From Chara braunii (lineage: Eukaryota; Streptophyta; Charophyceae; Charales; Characeae): a DNA stretch of 27,991 bases. The position numbers and the translations under genes were made by a program. Under the pieces are notes generated by a model. That model was given only the letters and a program-made list of their open reading frames with translations. It was not told where the DNA came from and searched no databases. Shown here piece by piece: positions 19,183 to 27,991 of this stretch; positions within the stretch are counted from its first letter, which is position 1; every line of letters begins with the position of its first letter. The stretch is from the NCBI GenBank assembly GCA_003427395.1, contig BFEA01000226.1:363914-391904 (forward strand). The letters are read 5' to 3'.

Positions 19183-19620
19183 GGCTACGACTGTTGGGAG
19201 AGAGAGAGGGAGAGAGAGAGAGGTCTACGGCAACCTGTCGGCGAAGTGAATGGTCTTCACTTGCCTGGTGATCCGATTACGAAGGCTGACCACTGCGAAT
19301 CCGACTCTCTGTTCATATTTGTAGGTCTACTTCTTGCCCATTCGACAACCAACCCAACCACCTCTCCCCCTCCCTTGGGCCCCCTCGGGCCCCCACTAAA
19401 CCCCCAAATTCTACAGTGTGCCGATTCTACCGCGACCCCAACCCCCTCCCCCTCTCTACTCCCCCGGCCCCGGTTTCTAAACTCTATCTTTCTATTATCC
19501 CTTTCCGTCGATCTGTCGATCCCTCTATCTCGCTCTCTGACGCGGGTTGGCCCGCGGTACTCTCTGCCCTTCCAACGCCATCCTCTTCCAGACGCACCGA
19601 CACCTCCCACGTCATCGCCG
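19183..19620 (-). promoter_or_regulatory. Lhcb 5' UTR/promoter region
   Basis: Immediately upstream of the ATG the sense strand is CT-rich (19197-19222), as is common in plant leaders. A weak TATA-like ACAAATATG lies about 130 bp upstream near 19312-19322. A TGACGTGG (ACGT-core, G-box-related; plus strand CCACGTCA at 19607-19614) lies about 430 bp upstream; such elements mediate light responses in Lhcb promoters. No transcription start can be fixed from sequence alone. Confidence 0.35.
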
Positions 19621-19796
19621 GTGAAAAAAACGTCTTTGACGCGAAAGATATCGACATACCATTTGTTTTCTTGATTCCGCAATATAATTCCACCCTACCT
19701 AAGATGATGCCACCGCAAGGCCGAGGAAACTTTTCTGGGGAAAGTTTCCCTTTTCTTTGCCCTTCTACGAACTGACGGGCAGGTGAATCCAAAGCT

Positions 19797-19975
19797 ACCT
19801 TACTTATCTGTCTGAGTCTGCCTGGGATTCGAACTGAGGGCATACGCACACTAGGACTTTTTAAAGAAGGTTCTAGGGGCAATTGCCGTGGGATACATTC
19901 AGGTCCGGCCCTAACTACGGTCAGATACATTCAGGAGAGTGCTAGTGTACCAACTTCTTTTGGAAGGAAATTTGA
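19797..19975 (-). repeat. tRNA-derived SINE-like remnant
   Basis: On the minus strand CAGTTCGAATCCC (box B-like) lies about 19820-19832, and AGTTGGTA followed by AGCACTCTCCTGAATG, reminiscent of tRNA D-arm and anticodon-arm sequence, lies about 19930-19955. GATACATTCAGG is directly repeated near 19892 and 19924. Spacing between the boxes is wider than in a tRNA. Tentative. Confidence 0.3.
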
Positions 19976-20026
19976 GTGGCTCCCCCCAAGTTGAATTCAT
20001 TTAAATTGCACCCCTCTGACGGCCTA

Positions 20027-20146
20027 CTTACCCTGTTGTGCCCCTGAGGCCACTAAACTTTTCTGCAGACCCCTGTCCGCTTCGGGCTTACCCTGTTGTG
20101 CCCCTGAGGCCACTAAACTTTTCTGCAGGCCCCTGTCCTCTTCGGG
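20027..20146. repeat. 60-bp tandem duplication
   Basis: Two 60-bp units starting CTTACCCTGTTGTGCCCCTG and ending CTTCGGG, nearly identical, at 20027-20086 and 20087-20146. They lead into the first ~0.5-kb family array. Confidence 0.95.
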
Positions 20147-20147
20147 C

Positions 20148-20784
20148 ATCCCTCCCTTTCTGGACCACGGGTCCCATTGCACCTATCTCTCCCTTATCCA
20201 GTAGCGGCATGGTAGAAATTTGGAACAGCCACCCATAGGGGCATAAAGAACATATTTCAGTCCAAACCGACACCACAGAGGGGGGGCACGACAGGGTACT
20301 TAGGTCGTCAGAGGGGAGCGCGGTGCAAAAAAATTTGACTTTCAGGGGTGTGATTTGGGGCTTGGCTGATTTGCCAAGCAGGCTATGTATCACCAGTGGC
20401 CGGTCCAACGGCCGCGGCGGCCACGTTTGTGGCCGTGGCCGCAGATGGCGGCCCCAATTCTGCGGCCATGATTTTTACGGAATTTTCCTGGGTGAAATAA
20501 AATGTAAAAATAAATATAAAAAAATGGGGTTGTAGTTTTTTTTTATTATTATTATTTTTTAACAAAACAACCGGGAACCGGGCCCGGCGTCCCTTATATT
20601 TCAGTGCCAAGAATCGGGCCTGCAGGCCCCTGTTGGTAGGAGGCAGAACTTTCGGGCATCCCTTTCGGGACCACCGGTCCCATTGCACCTATCCCTCCCT
20701 TATGCAGTAGGGGCATAGTAGAGATTTGGAACCGCCACTGGTAGGGGCATAACGAACATATTTCAGTCCAAACCGACACCACAG
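20148..20784. repeat. ~0.5-kb tandem repeat family, array 1 (about 1.3 units)
   Basis: The block ending ...CATATTTCAGTCCAAACCGA then CACCACAG occurs at 20148-20278 and again at 20660-20784, a period of 506 bp. Each full unit contains a GCTTGGC-TGATTT-GCCAAGC stem-loop (20359), a GC-rich partly palindromic GGCGGCCACG region, an ATGGGGTTGTAG motif followed by a T-rich tract, and a box-B-like GGGCCCGATTC on the minus strand. No protein is encoded. Related to 26203-27382. Confidence 0.88.
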
Positions 20785-22103
20785 GAAATCGACTTGTACC
20801 AGGAAATCAAGAGTGTTACTAGGAAGAGTTCGAGAAAACACCTGAAGGCTTAATCGACAAGATCGCGAAGAGAAGATTCGGTGTTTATCTCAGAAGAAGA
20901 GTGGTGATGGGTTGAAGTACGATGATCGGATCTCAAGGGCGGAGATTAGGAACTTAACAGAAGTGAAGATCGGGGAACAAAGCCTGTTACCTGCTAAAAC
21001 TAAGCTACGATGTCTGAAGCTTTGACTGCTCTGGAGGGAAAAACAGATGGTAGGATGCCTTCTACATAACCATAGGTGATTCAGTCGCTTATTGGCAACG
21101 GTCAGTGACGAACTATTTTTTGTAATTGCGCGACTTTCTGCGCGAAGCGGCTTTGGGGGTTGAGGACTGGTTGGTCGGGTGGAGTGCATGGGTATGGGTC
21201 GGCTGGGCAAGTTGCATGGATACCCTTGCTTCTTTCTTTTTGGCTTTTGGGACCGGGGCCGAGAAAGTCATGCGCAGACGATTGGGTGACCGCGCCTTAG
21301 CGAGCGTGATAAATATCGGTTGTCATAGCTTGTTTCTTGTTGTGCTGTGGGAGATGGGAATTTGGGCCCGATCAGCGTGTGCAAATGTCGTTTTTCAAAT
21401 TTACAACTGATGTCGAGCCCCCACGGGCTCTCGGAATTGTTTTTCTGTCTTTTCGGAATTTGATTTTGCAAATAGGATTTAGAATAGGAATTTAGGTACC
21501 CTAAAATCTTGTTGCGCCGCGCTTCTTGCTTGTGCACCTCTCACCGCAGTGGGGACTGGGCTTTGACTGTATCGCGCCCTTAATCCTGCGTGTAACTGCA
21601 ATTTTTGGCAGGCGCGATTGTAACTGTACTCCTTCTAGATTCTCTCGTGTTTCCCCGCCTTGTCCCTTTTTGTCGTGCATACCTCATCCTCCATTCTAAT
21701 TGGCTTGAGGGACTGCATGACCGGATCGATGCGTGGAGTGTGGCTGCGTCCCCCACGCCGCGGCTTGGCCATGCAGACGTAGGCACTTCCTTCTCTTTCC
21801 CTTCCTCTCACTTAGGCATAATCCCGAGTTTCTCGTGCAAGCATGCATGCTATAAAGTTCACAAGCACGATTAGTTTGCTCTTTATGAAATTTTGGAGTT
21901 AGCGCGGTCAGTGAGGATCGGCTAATGAGTCATCTTAGGAGGTGAGTAGACGATAGAGTTGGGCGATCCGACGAGTTGGTGTTGAGTATCCAGGGTCGAT
22001 GGACTGTGGCGCACGGGCGAACCTGGCTCTCATAGTCGGACCAAGCGGGGTGACAACTCTGTGTTGATGGGAGGCGGCGGACTGCCCGCATCGGGAGTGG
22101 TGT

Positions 22104-22105
<2 letters not shown>
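20785..22105. other. Unassigned region, no intact gene
   Basis: Frames are short. One plus-strand frame around 20870-21010 (KKSGDGLKYDDRISRAEIRN-like) looks like decayed coding sequence, possibly part of a retroelement, but I cannot name it. The rest shows no recognised repeat. Confidence 0.4.
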
Positions 22106-22900
<795 letters not shown>

Positions 22901-22905
22901 TACGC

Positions 22906-23739
22906 GTGCGACTGCATGAGTCGACTGTGGCCTTGCTTCGATGCGTGTCCGCCAAACAGGAGATGGCTATAGAAGCGCCCTTCTGGCTCACCGATCGTGA
23001 AAGCTTAAGGGATCCGGAATATCGTGAATACTGGGAGAGGGAACAACTTAGACGACGGGGGAACCTGAGAAATCTTGAATATCCCTATCAAACTGAAAAC
23101 GGTCGACTGTGCGAGGGGGATATTCATTGGGCTATAGGCAGGGATCATAGGATCCCGGATTATCCAAACACCAGTAATACCCAATATTATATATCTCTGG
23201 GTTTCGTCGCTATCAATACCGATTTCCCTCCTTTCTATCTTTTCCTTCCGTATCATCAGCTTACAGTAGTATCGTGGACTTCCATAGCTCGCTATTGGCC
23301 TCGCACGTCGTGTGCAGAGTGCCAGCGAGACCGCGCGTATCAAGCATCGGGATTTATCCGACGAACCCGAACCAAAGTCGAGCAGCGCACGCACAGCGTT
23401 CGTCGGAGGCCAGCCTCGTCGGATTCTGAGGCCTGCTACGAGCGACGCCAACAACTGTTCAGGCAGCACGACACGCATAGCGTTCCGTCGGTCCACCAAA
23501 TTCGCGTCCGCCCTGGCGACGGAGACATCGAAGATGGTAACTCCTCTTCACGATGTAAAGGCCGGACTCGCCTTGTGCCTACCATCTTGCACAACTGCCC
23601 CTAAAACTCGCCACAGGAGATCTCAGTTCCAACCTGGGACTCCACCCCCACTTTCCTAAAATCCTTGGCACACCCCCTTTTCGCACTTCTGCCCCCCCAT
23701 CTCACTCCGATCAGGAAGTCGCGCTGGGCGTGAGGTTGG
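22906..23739 (+). mobile_element. Second copy of the gypsy LTR/leader (solo or truncated)
   Basis: Carries the same ORF plus 3' tail as 722-1436 and ends at the same GGGCGTGAGGTTGG, but no primer-binding site or gag follows. It behaves like a solo LTR or a fragment. The left boundary and target duplication were not found. It directly abuts the decayed RT element to its right. Confidence 0.5.
22963..23604 (+). CDS. Conserved LTR/leader ORF (copy B)
   Basis: A 213-residue intact frame from ATG 22963 to TAA 23602-23604; the frame is also open upstream to 22906. It is homologous to 722-1093. Conserved positions include Y-x2-YW near residue 20, TENGRL, then PDYP, NTQY, SLGFV, FPPF, LPYHQLTVVSW, SIARYWP and a C-x2-C pair (SCAEC). 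After that it has an Arg-rich, Ser/Gln-containing tail of about 100 residues not aligned in copy A. Nucleotide differences from copy A are concentrated at third positions. The family is unknown to me. The tail's basic character could indicate nucleic-acid binding, but that is inference. It lies just upstream of the shared LTR-end segment 23612-23736. Confidence 0.55.
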   Translation: MAIEAPFWLTDRESLRDPEYREYWEREQLRRRGNLRNLEYPYQTENGRLCEGDIHWAIGRDHRIPDYPNTSNTQYYISLGFVAINTDFPPFYLFLPYHQLTVVSWTSIARYWPRTSCAECQRDRAYQASGFIRRTRTKVEQRTHSVRRRPASSDSEACYERRQQLFRQHDTHSVPSVHQIRVRPGDGDIEDGNSSSRCKGRTRLVPTILHNCP

Positions 23740-23741
23740 GC

Positions 23742-24250
23742 GTCACAGTCTGCTGTTGTGCTGACGGCTTGATATCTAAACAGGGAGAACACGTAGACTT
23801 GCACTTGAGTAGCAGGGAGGAGGTGGATCCCAGAATCTGGAATGTGAAAAACGTGATCAAAGGGATTGATAGTGGCAAGGAGGATGCGAGACTGTGTAGG
23901 GAAGTGAATGATGAAATGATGAAGGGGGGATTGGAACCAACCTGGACACTGCAACAAGCAAAAGATTGTATACGAAAAAGAAGAGGAAACAAAAACGGCT
24001 TGATTGATGAAATTTTAAAAGGTGAAGCGGAAGTGGAAAGGGTTAGTGTTCTCCCCGTTGGATAAGAACCCTGCGGAGACGCTGGTAATTTGCCCAGCTC
24101 TATATGAAGACGGCATGCGAGAATTGTTATGAGAAAACACGGCTTTCGATCATGTTTGGAGGAGGGAAGAAGAAGTGATGGTCAGGGCAAAGAGTGAATA
24201 TGAGAAAAAAAGGTTGAAGATGATAGAGAAATGAAACAACAAAGGCAGGT
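23742..24250 (+). pseudogene. N-terminal part of decayed Penelope-like RT element
   Basis: The plus-strand frame around 23760-24050 encodes a charged, Lys/Glu-rich segment (GEHVDLHLSSREEVDPRIWN, DEMMKGGLEPTWTLQQAKDC, KRRGNKNGLIDEILKGE). It then shifts into KNPAETLVICPALYEDGMRE, a segment preceding the RT fingers. A TGA lies near 24130. The 5' end is cut at the junction with the LTR-like copy at 23740. Confidence 0.45.
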
Positions 24251-24441
24251 GGATAAGAACCCTGCGGAGACGCTGATAATTTGTCTAACTCTATATGAAA
24301 ACGACATGCGTGAGTTGTTCAGGGAAAACACGACTTTCGATCCTGTTTGGAGGAGGGAAGAAGAAGTGATGGTCTGGGCAAAGAGTGAATATGAGAAAAA
24401 AGGGTTGAAGATGATAGAGAAATGAAACAACTAAGGCACGT
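24060..24441 (+). repeat. 191-bp tandem duplication inside the RT element
   Basis: Two adjacent units, 24060-24250 and 24251-24441, both beginning GGATAAGAACCCTGCGGAGA and ending GAGAAATGAAACAAC, then AAGGCA. About 90% identical by eye. As 191 is not a multiple of three, the duplication shifts the reading frame. Confidence 0.93.
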
Positions 24442-25443
24442 GGGGGAAGACGTACACACTCCCTAAACACAAGGATACCACGAAGTTCCGCCCTATATCT
24501 TCATCATTCTCGGAGCCCGCAAGGATGGCTAACCAAAGAGTGGCGAAGACCTGAACTTCTTGCTCTTCTCTCTGCCGAAGAGCTGCCACTTTAATTTGAA
24601 GTCTATAAATTTGATGAAGTTTAGGTCCAAGGAGGTTAACAGGTGGTCAGCAAAAAAGAAGAGAGGGGAACTGAAGGGGGTCAGCTACGACATTAAGGGA
24701 ATGTTTAGTAGGCTCCCACATGATTCGGTGAGGAAGGCGATTGACTGGATCTTGTCCATGTTAAAAAAAAAAAGAAATCTTATGTGATGGTGAGAACGAG
24801 AGGGAAAGGGGCCTTGTTTGGAGGAAAGAAAGGTGGGGATTACCTTCGAGACGATTAGCCGGATGGTAGACTTTAACCTCGATAATACGTTTTTATGGGC
24901 CTGTGATAGACTAATTAGACAGAAGGAAGACATTCTGATGGGGAAGTCGAGTGGCCCCTCAATTCCATGTATTTCGTGTGCATTTTACGAATATTTCTTT
25001 TTGAAAAGTTTGAGGAAGGATGTGGGGTAAGTGAAGGGAATTAATTTGGTTGATGACGTATCTTTTTTCATTTGGCAAAGCTGAGAGAAGAATAATCGAG
25101 GGAAGGTGGAGGAGATCATAAGCAAGTTTGAGAGGTCTTATGATCCGAAGATGACGCTGAAGAAAACAGATGATGGAAAAAATGAATGGAGCTTTCTGGG
25201 ATTTCGGGTGAAGATCAAAGCAGGCGAAGTGTCTAAGCTGGTACCGAGCCAAAAACTTTAACGAAATTAGGGATAGCAGCGATAAGTTAGAATACCGATG
25301 CTTCCATGACTTTTCCTCGTACACCTATACAAAGCAAAAACGAACGTTAATCAACGGAATGCTCCACAAGATTAAGGAGTATACAACTTCTGCGGCTTTT
25401 ACAGAAGAAGGGCTACTGTCGCTGAAATGCGAACTGAGAAAAT
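24440..25443 (+). pseudogene. Reverse transcriptase, Penelope-like (degenerate)
   Basis: Copies element RNA into DNA. Recognisable in order are TLPKHKDTTKFRPISSSFSE (finger motif), a Leu-rich ALNFLLF-type segment, motif A SYDIKGMFSRLPHDSV with the Asp codon at 24688-24690, DILMGKSSGPSIPCISCAFYEY (motif B region), motif C LVDDVSFFI with Asp codons at 25052-25057, FLGFRVKIKAGEV, and a thumb-like segment (FHDFSSYTYTKQKRTLINGM). The order and the A and C motifs make this an RT. Assignment to Penelope-like elements rests on the overall motif style and is less certain than RT itself. Stops and frame shifts occur near 24551, 24784, 25028, 25081 and 25258. No GIY-YIG endonuclease was recognised. Confidence 0.65.
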
Positions 25444-26202
25444 AACTTTTTTCGGGGGTATTTATCAAAACACTCTGGAAGTTTGTTCGCCAGTGTACCT
25501 CAGATTGGGCTTCAGTAGCAAGAAGAGTCACTCTTGATCTATTTAGTAGCACATGAGGTTCGATCGAGGACCTCCCCAGTGTTTTTTCGGTTTTTTCGAT
25601 TTTTGTCATTCCACTCCGGTTTTCGTTTTTTTTTTGCCTTTCTGATGCTGTTTTCCTTGTGTGGGTACTCTATATGTGATAAGTAGTCCATGAGGTTCGA
25701 TCAACGGACCTCTCCTGTGTTTTCGGTTTTCGACTTTGTTTTTTCTGCTTTTCTGATTTGAACGCCCTGTGGGTAGGACAATTTTAAACTCGTGTGAAGG
25801 GTGTTGGTTAAAACAGTGACTCAGTGGAACCCACCAGCTGACTTGTGCCCATTTCGAGTTTTGTCTTCGATTTGTTAGTAGAAGATTGTAGAGCTAGGAG
25901 TATGTTCGAGTTCGGACGGAAGAAGAGAAAATCGTAGGACATACCTAGGACTATTAATAGTTAGAACAGTAAGTAGTACGACCTTTTCAAACGTCGAGGT
26001 GTAGGTGTGCGTGTGTAGGGCGTTCTCATGTTCCTTGCGTGTGCTTCAGAGTGTCACAGGGCTTCACGTGACTATTTTTCGACATTTTCAAAGTACCGCT
26101 TCTTCACGCTTTGATTTTGAAGAAAGGGTTTTTTGTCACTATGTTCATGATATATGAACAATCTCGCTGCATGCATCTTTGCAAATACTGCACCGTACTC
26201 AC
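25444..26202. other. Region 3' of the RT, with a duplicated ~60-bp block
   Basis: The block with TGAGGTTCGATC, then GGACCTC and a T-rich tail occurs at about 25544-25610 and 25682-25743. GAGGT and ACCTC within it could pair as a short stem. Possibly the 3' UTR of the RT element. No coding frame of note. Confidence 0.5.
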
Positions 26203-26929
26203 TTTACCGACACCGCAGAGGGGGGGCATGACAGGGTACGTAGGTCGACCGAAGGGCGCACGATGCAAATAAATTCAACTTTCAGGGGTGTGATTTGGGG
26301 CTTGGCTGATTTGCCAAGCAGGCTATGTATCACCCGCAGTTTTGGGCGCAGGGTCCAATGGCCAAGACGGTCATGGATGGCAGCCCCGATGATTTTTACG
26401 TATTTTTCCTGGGCAAAATAAAACGTAAAAAAATTATAAAAAATTGAGTTCTAGTCTTTTTTTTTTTTTTAACAAAACAAGCAGGAACCGGGTCCGGCGT
26501 CCCTTATATTTCAGTGCCAGGAATCGAGCCTGCAAGCCTGTGTTGGTACGGGGCACAACTTTCGGGCATTCCTTTTTGAACCACCGGTCCCATTGCACAT
26601 ATCCCTCCCTTATCGAGTACCGACATAGTGGAAATTTGGGACCGCGACCAGTAGGGGTATAACGAACATATTTTAGTCCAAGCAAACACCACGGAATGGG
26701 GGCATAAGAGAGTAAGCAGGTCGTCAAAGGGGCGCGCCGTGCAAATAAATTCAACTTTCAAGGGTGTGATTTCGGGCTTGGCTAATCTGCCAAGCAGGCT
26801 ATGTATCACCCGCGGCCGGGACCGCGGGGTCCAATGTCCATGGCGGCCACGTTTGTGGCTGTGGCCGCGAATGTCGGCCCCAATTTTGCAACCATGATTT
26901 TTACGGATTTTTCGTGGGTGAAATAAAAC

Positions 26930-26933
<4 letters not shown>

Positions 26934-26976
<43 letters not shown>
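26934..26976. repeat. (TA)n microsatellite
   Basis: About 20 TA units located in the A/T-rich part of the 0.5-kb repeat unit; other copies of the unit have a non-expanded AT-rich tract at this position. Confidence 0.97.
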
Positions 26977-26979
<3 letters not shown>

Positions 26980-26991
26980 GTGGGGTTGTAG

Positions 26992-27275
26992 CTAGGCTAC
27001 CAGAGTGGTCGGGGTCACTTGCTCGACCGGGCCAAAAACATTAAAAAAAATAAAAATAATAATTTTAGTTTTTAAATTTATTTTTTATTTTGAATTTGGT
27101 GAAGAATTTCGATGTGACCTTGAGGCAAAAGTTGTACAATTTATTTTTGTGCATAACATAGTTTTGTTGTGATGTTTTTGGATTTGCTTTTTTTTTGTTT
27201 GTTTTTGTTGGGACCTTCCCTGACCCTTACATGGGCTGGCCACCCGGGGGCCGGGCAGCTTGGCTGGTAGCCTAG
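26992..27275. mobile_element. 284-bp hAT-like MITE with perfect 8-bp target duplication
   Basis: Terminal inverted repeats CTAGGCTACCAG and CTGGTAGCCTAG (12 of 12) are flanked by identical GGTTGTAG sequences at 26984-26991 and 27276-27283. The homologous unit at 20527-20537 reads GGGGTTGTAGT without an insert, giving an empty-site match. The 8-bp duplication indicates the hAT superfamily. The interior is A/T-rich and non-coding. Confidence 0.9.
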
Positions 27276-27446
27276 GGTTGTAGTTTTTTTTTTCTTTAAA
27301 AAAAAAAAAAAAACAACAACTGAGAACCGGACCCGACGTCCCTTATATTTCAGTGTCAGGAATCGGGTCTGACATCCCTTACAAAACGTTTTGTGGTCCT
27401 GATTTGAGGCGAGACATCACCGGTCAAGCCCAAAAACTAGACCGCT

Positions 27447-27835
27447 ATACACCTCAAACCCTAGGCACAAAGTAAACATCGTAATCCCAACCCAGAACTG
27501 TCGTCCCTCCATCTAAGAATTCTGATATAAAACAAAATTTAACAAATTCCTTATTTAAAACGAATTTAAACCTAATGCGGCGAAAACAACTCTACCATCA
27601 TAAAATCCTAAGAGGTTCCTAACTTCCTACAAACACCTACTCACCCCAAACCCTAGGCACTAAGTAAACATCGTAATCCCGTCCCAGAACTGTCGTCCCT
27701 CCATCTAAGAATTCTAATCTAAAACAAAATTTAACAAATTTTTAAACAAAATTTAAACAAACCACAAACAACGTTATCCCATGTCACCTAACGCGGCAAA
27801 CCCTATAACTCCATAAGATTTTTTTTCCAAATCGC
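27447..27835. repeat. 192-bp tandem repeat, about two units
   Basis: Segments beginning AAACCCTAGGCAC, followed by AAGTAAACATCGTAATCCC, CAGAACTGTCGTCCCTCCAT and ATTTAACAAAT, occur at about 27456 and 27648, a period of 192 bp. Both units also contain a CTAAYGCGGC segment. No coding potential. Confidence 0.85.
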
Positions 27836-27928
27836 ATATTTTTTGTGTAAAGAAAAATAAACATCGAAAAGTGCAAAAAAAACAAGAAAGAAAGGAAAAC
27901 AATATTTTTTTCTTTTTTCTTTTTTTTG

Positions 27929-27991
27929 GTTGTGTGTGTGTGTTTGTGTGTATGTGTGTATGTGTGTATGTGTGTATGTGTGTATGTGTGT
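27929..27991. repeat. (TG)n / (TGTGTATG)n microsatellite at window edge
   Basis: TG dinucleotides grade into TGTGTATG octamers and run off the right end of the window. Confidence 0.95.

Larger units (their letters stand above)
26203..27382. repeat. ~0.5-kb tandem repeat family, array 2 (about 1.9 units)
   Basis: Unit 1 is 26211-26686 (476 bp) and unit 2 starts at CACCACGG 26687. Both carry the GCTTGGC...GCCAAGC stem-loop (the loop is TGATTT in one and TAATCT in the other, with the stem unchanged), the GC-rich block, the A/T tract, and the CGTCCCTTATATTTCAGTG segment. Unit 2 has an (AT)n expansion and a MITE insertion at 26992-27275, resumes at 27276, and is truncated near 27382. Confidence 0.88.

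Noticed and set aside
23742-26000. Hammerhead ribozyme associated with a Penelope-like element
   Set aside because: I looked for CTGATGA and GAAA core pairs on both strands near the RT remnant and found no convincing core.

Overview
The window looks like repeat-dense nuclear DNA from a green-lineage (streptophyte-type) eukaryote. The clearest host gene is a major light-harvesting chlorophyll a/b protein (LHCII, Lhcb type) on the minus strand: exon 1 at 19025-19182 and exon 2 at 14815-15466, split by a 3,558-bp GT-AG intron inside the Trp codon of the trimerisation motif. The protein reads like moss and charophyte LHCII. With the very repetitive, TE-loaded DNA, long dinucleotide microsatellites and an assembly gap, this suggests a large-genome charophyte alga or early land plant. 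That assignment is inference.

Region by region: 1-74 is an (AG)n tract. About 722-11640 is dominated by a decayed Ty3/gypsy LTR retrotransposon on the plus strand: LTR-like tail, a tRNA-iMet primer-binding-like site at 1437, Gag with a degenerate zinc knuckle, retropepsin, linker, reverse transcriptase, RNase H, and an integrase preceded by a complete PHD-finger signature. Further open frames of unknown function run from 9635 to 11640. A 2.22-kb non-autonomous hAT-like element (4249-6470, 8-bp target duplication) interrupts the polyprotein just before the RT. It carries a 459-bp fold-back palindrome and a SINE-like segment.

From 11641 to 14800 there is a U6 snRNA pseudogene (12265-12340), a 943-bp assembly gap in a (CT)n tract, and (AC)n/(GA)n microsatellites. 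The Lhcb gene follows. Its intron holds a tRNA-like/SINE fragment, 23-bp and 33-bp tandem repeats, (GACA)n tracts and two related terminal-inverted-repeat MITEs.

From 19183 to 27991 come the Lhcb upstream region, a ~0.5-kb tandem repeat family (20148-20784 and 26203-27382, the latter carrying a 284-bp hAT-like MITE with perfect 8-bp target duplications), a (GA)n tract, and a second copy of the gypsy LTR/leader with its conserved ORF (22963-23739). That copy abuts a decayed reverse-transcriptase element that looks Penelope-like (23742-25443). The window ends in 192-bp tandem repeats and a (TG)n-type microsatellite.

The Lhcb gene is the only locus I would call a functional host gene. The most unusual material lies in the gypsy element: a PHD finger joined to the integrase, a conserved protein encoded just upstream of the primer-binding site (present twice, with dense synonymous divergence), and extra ORFs downstream of the integrase.
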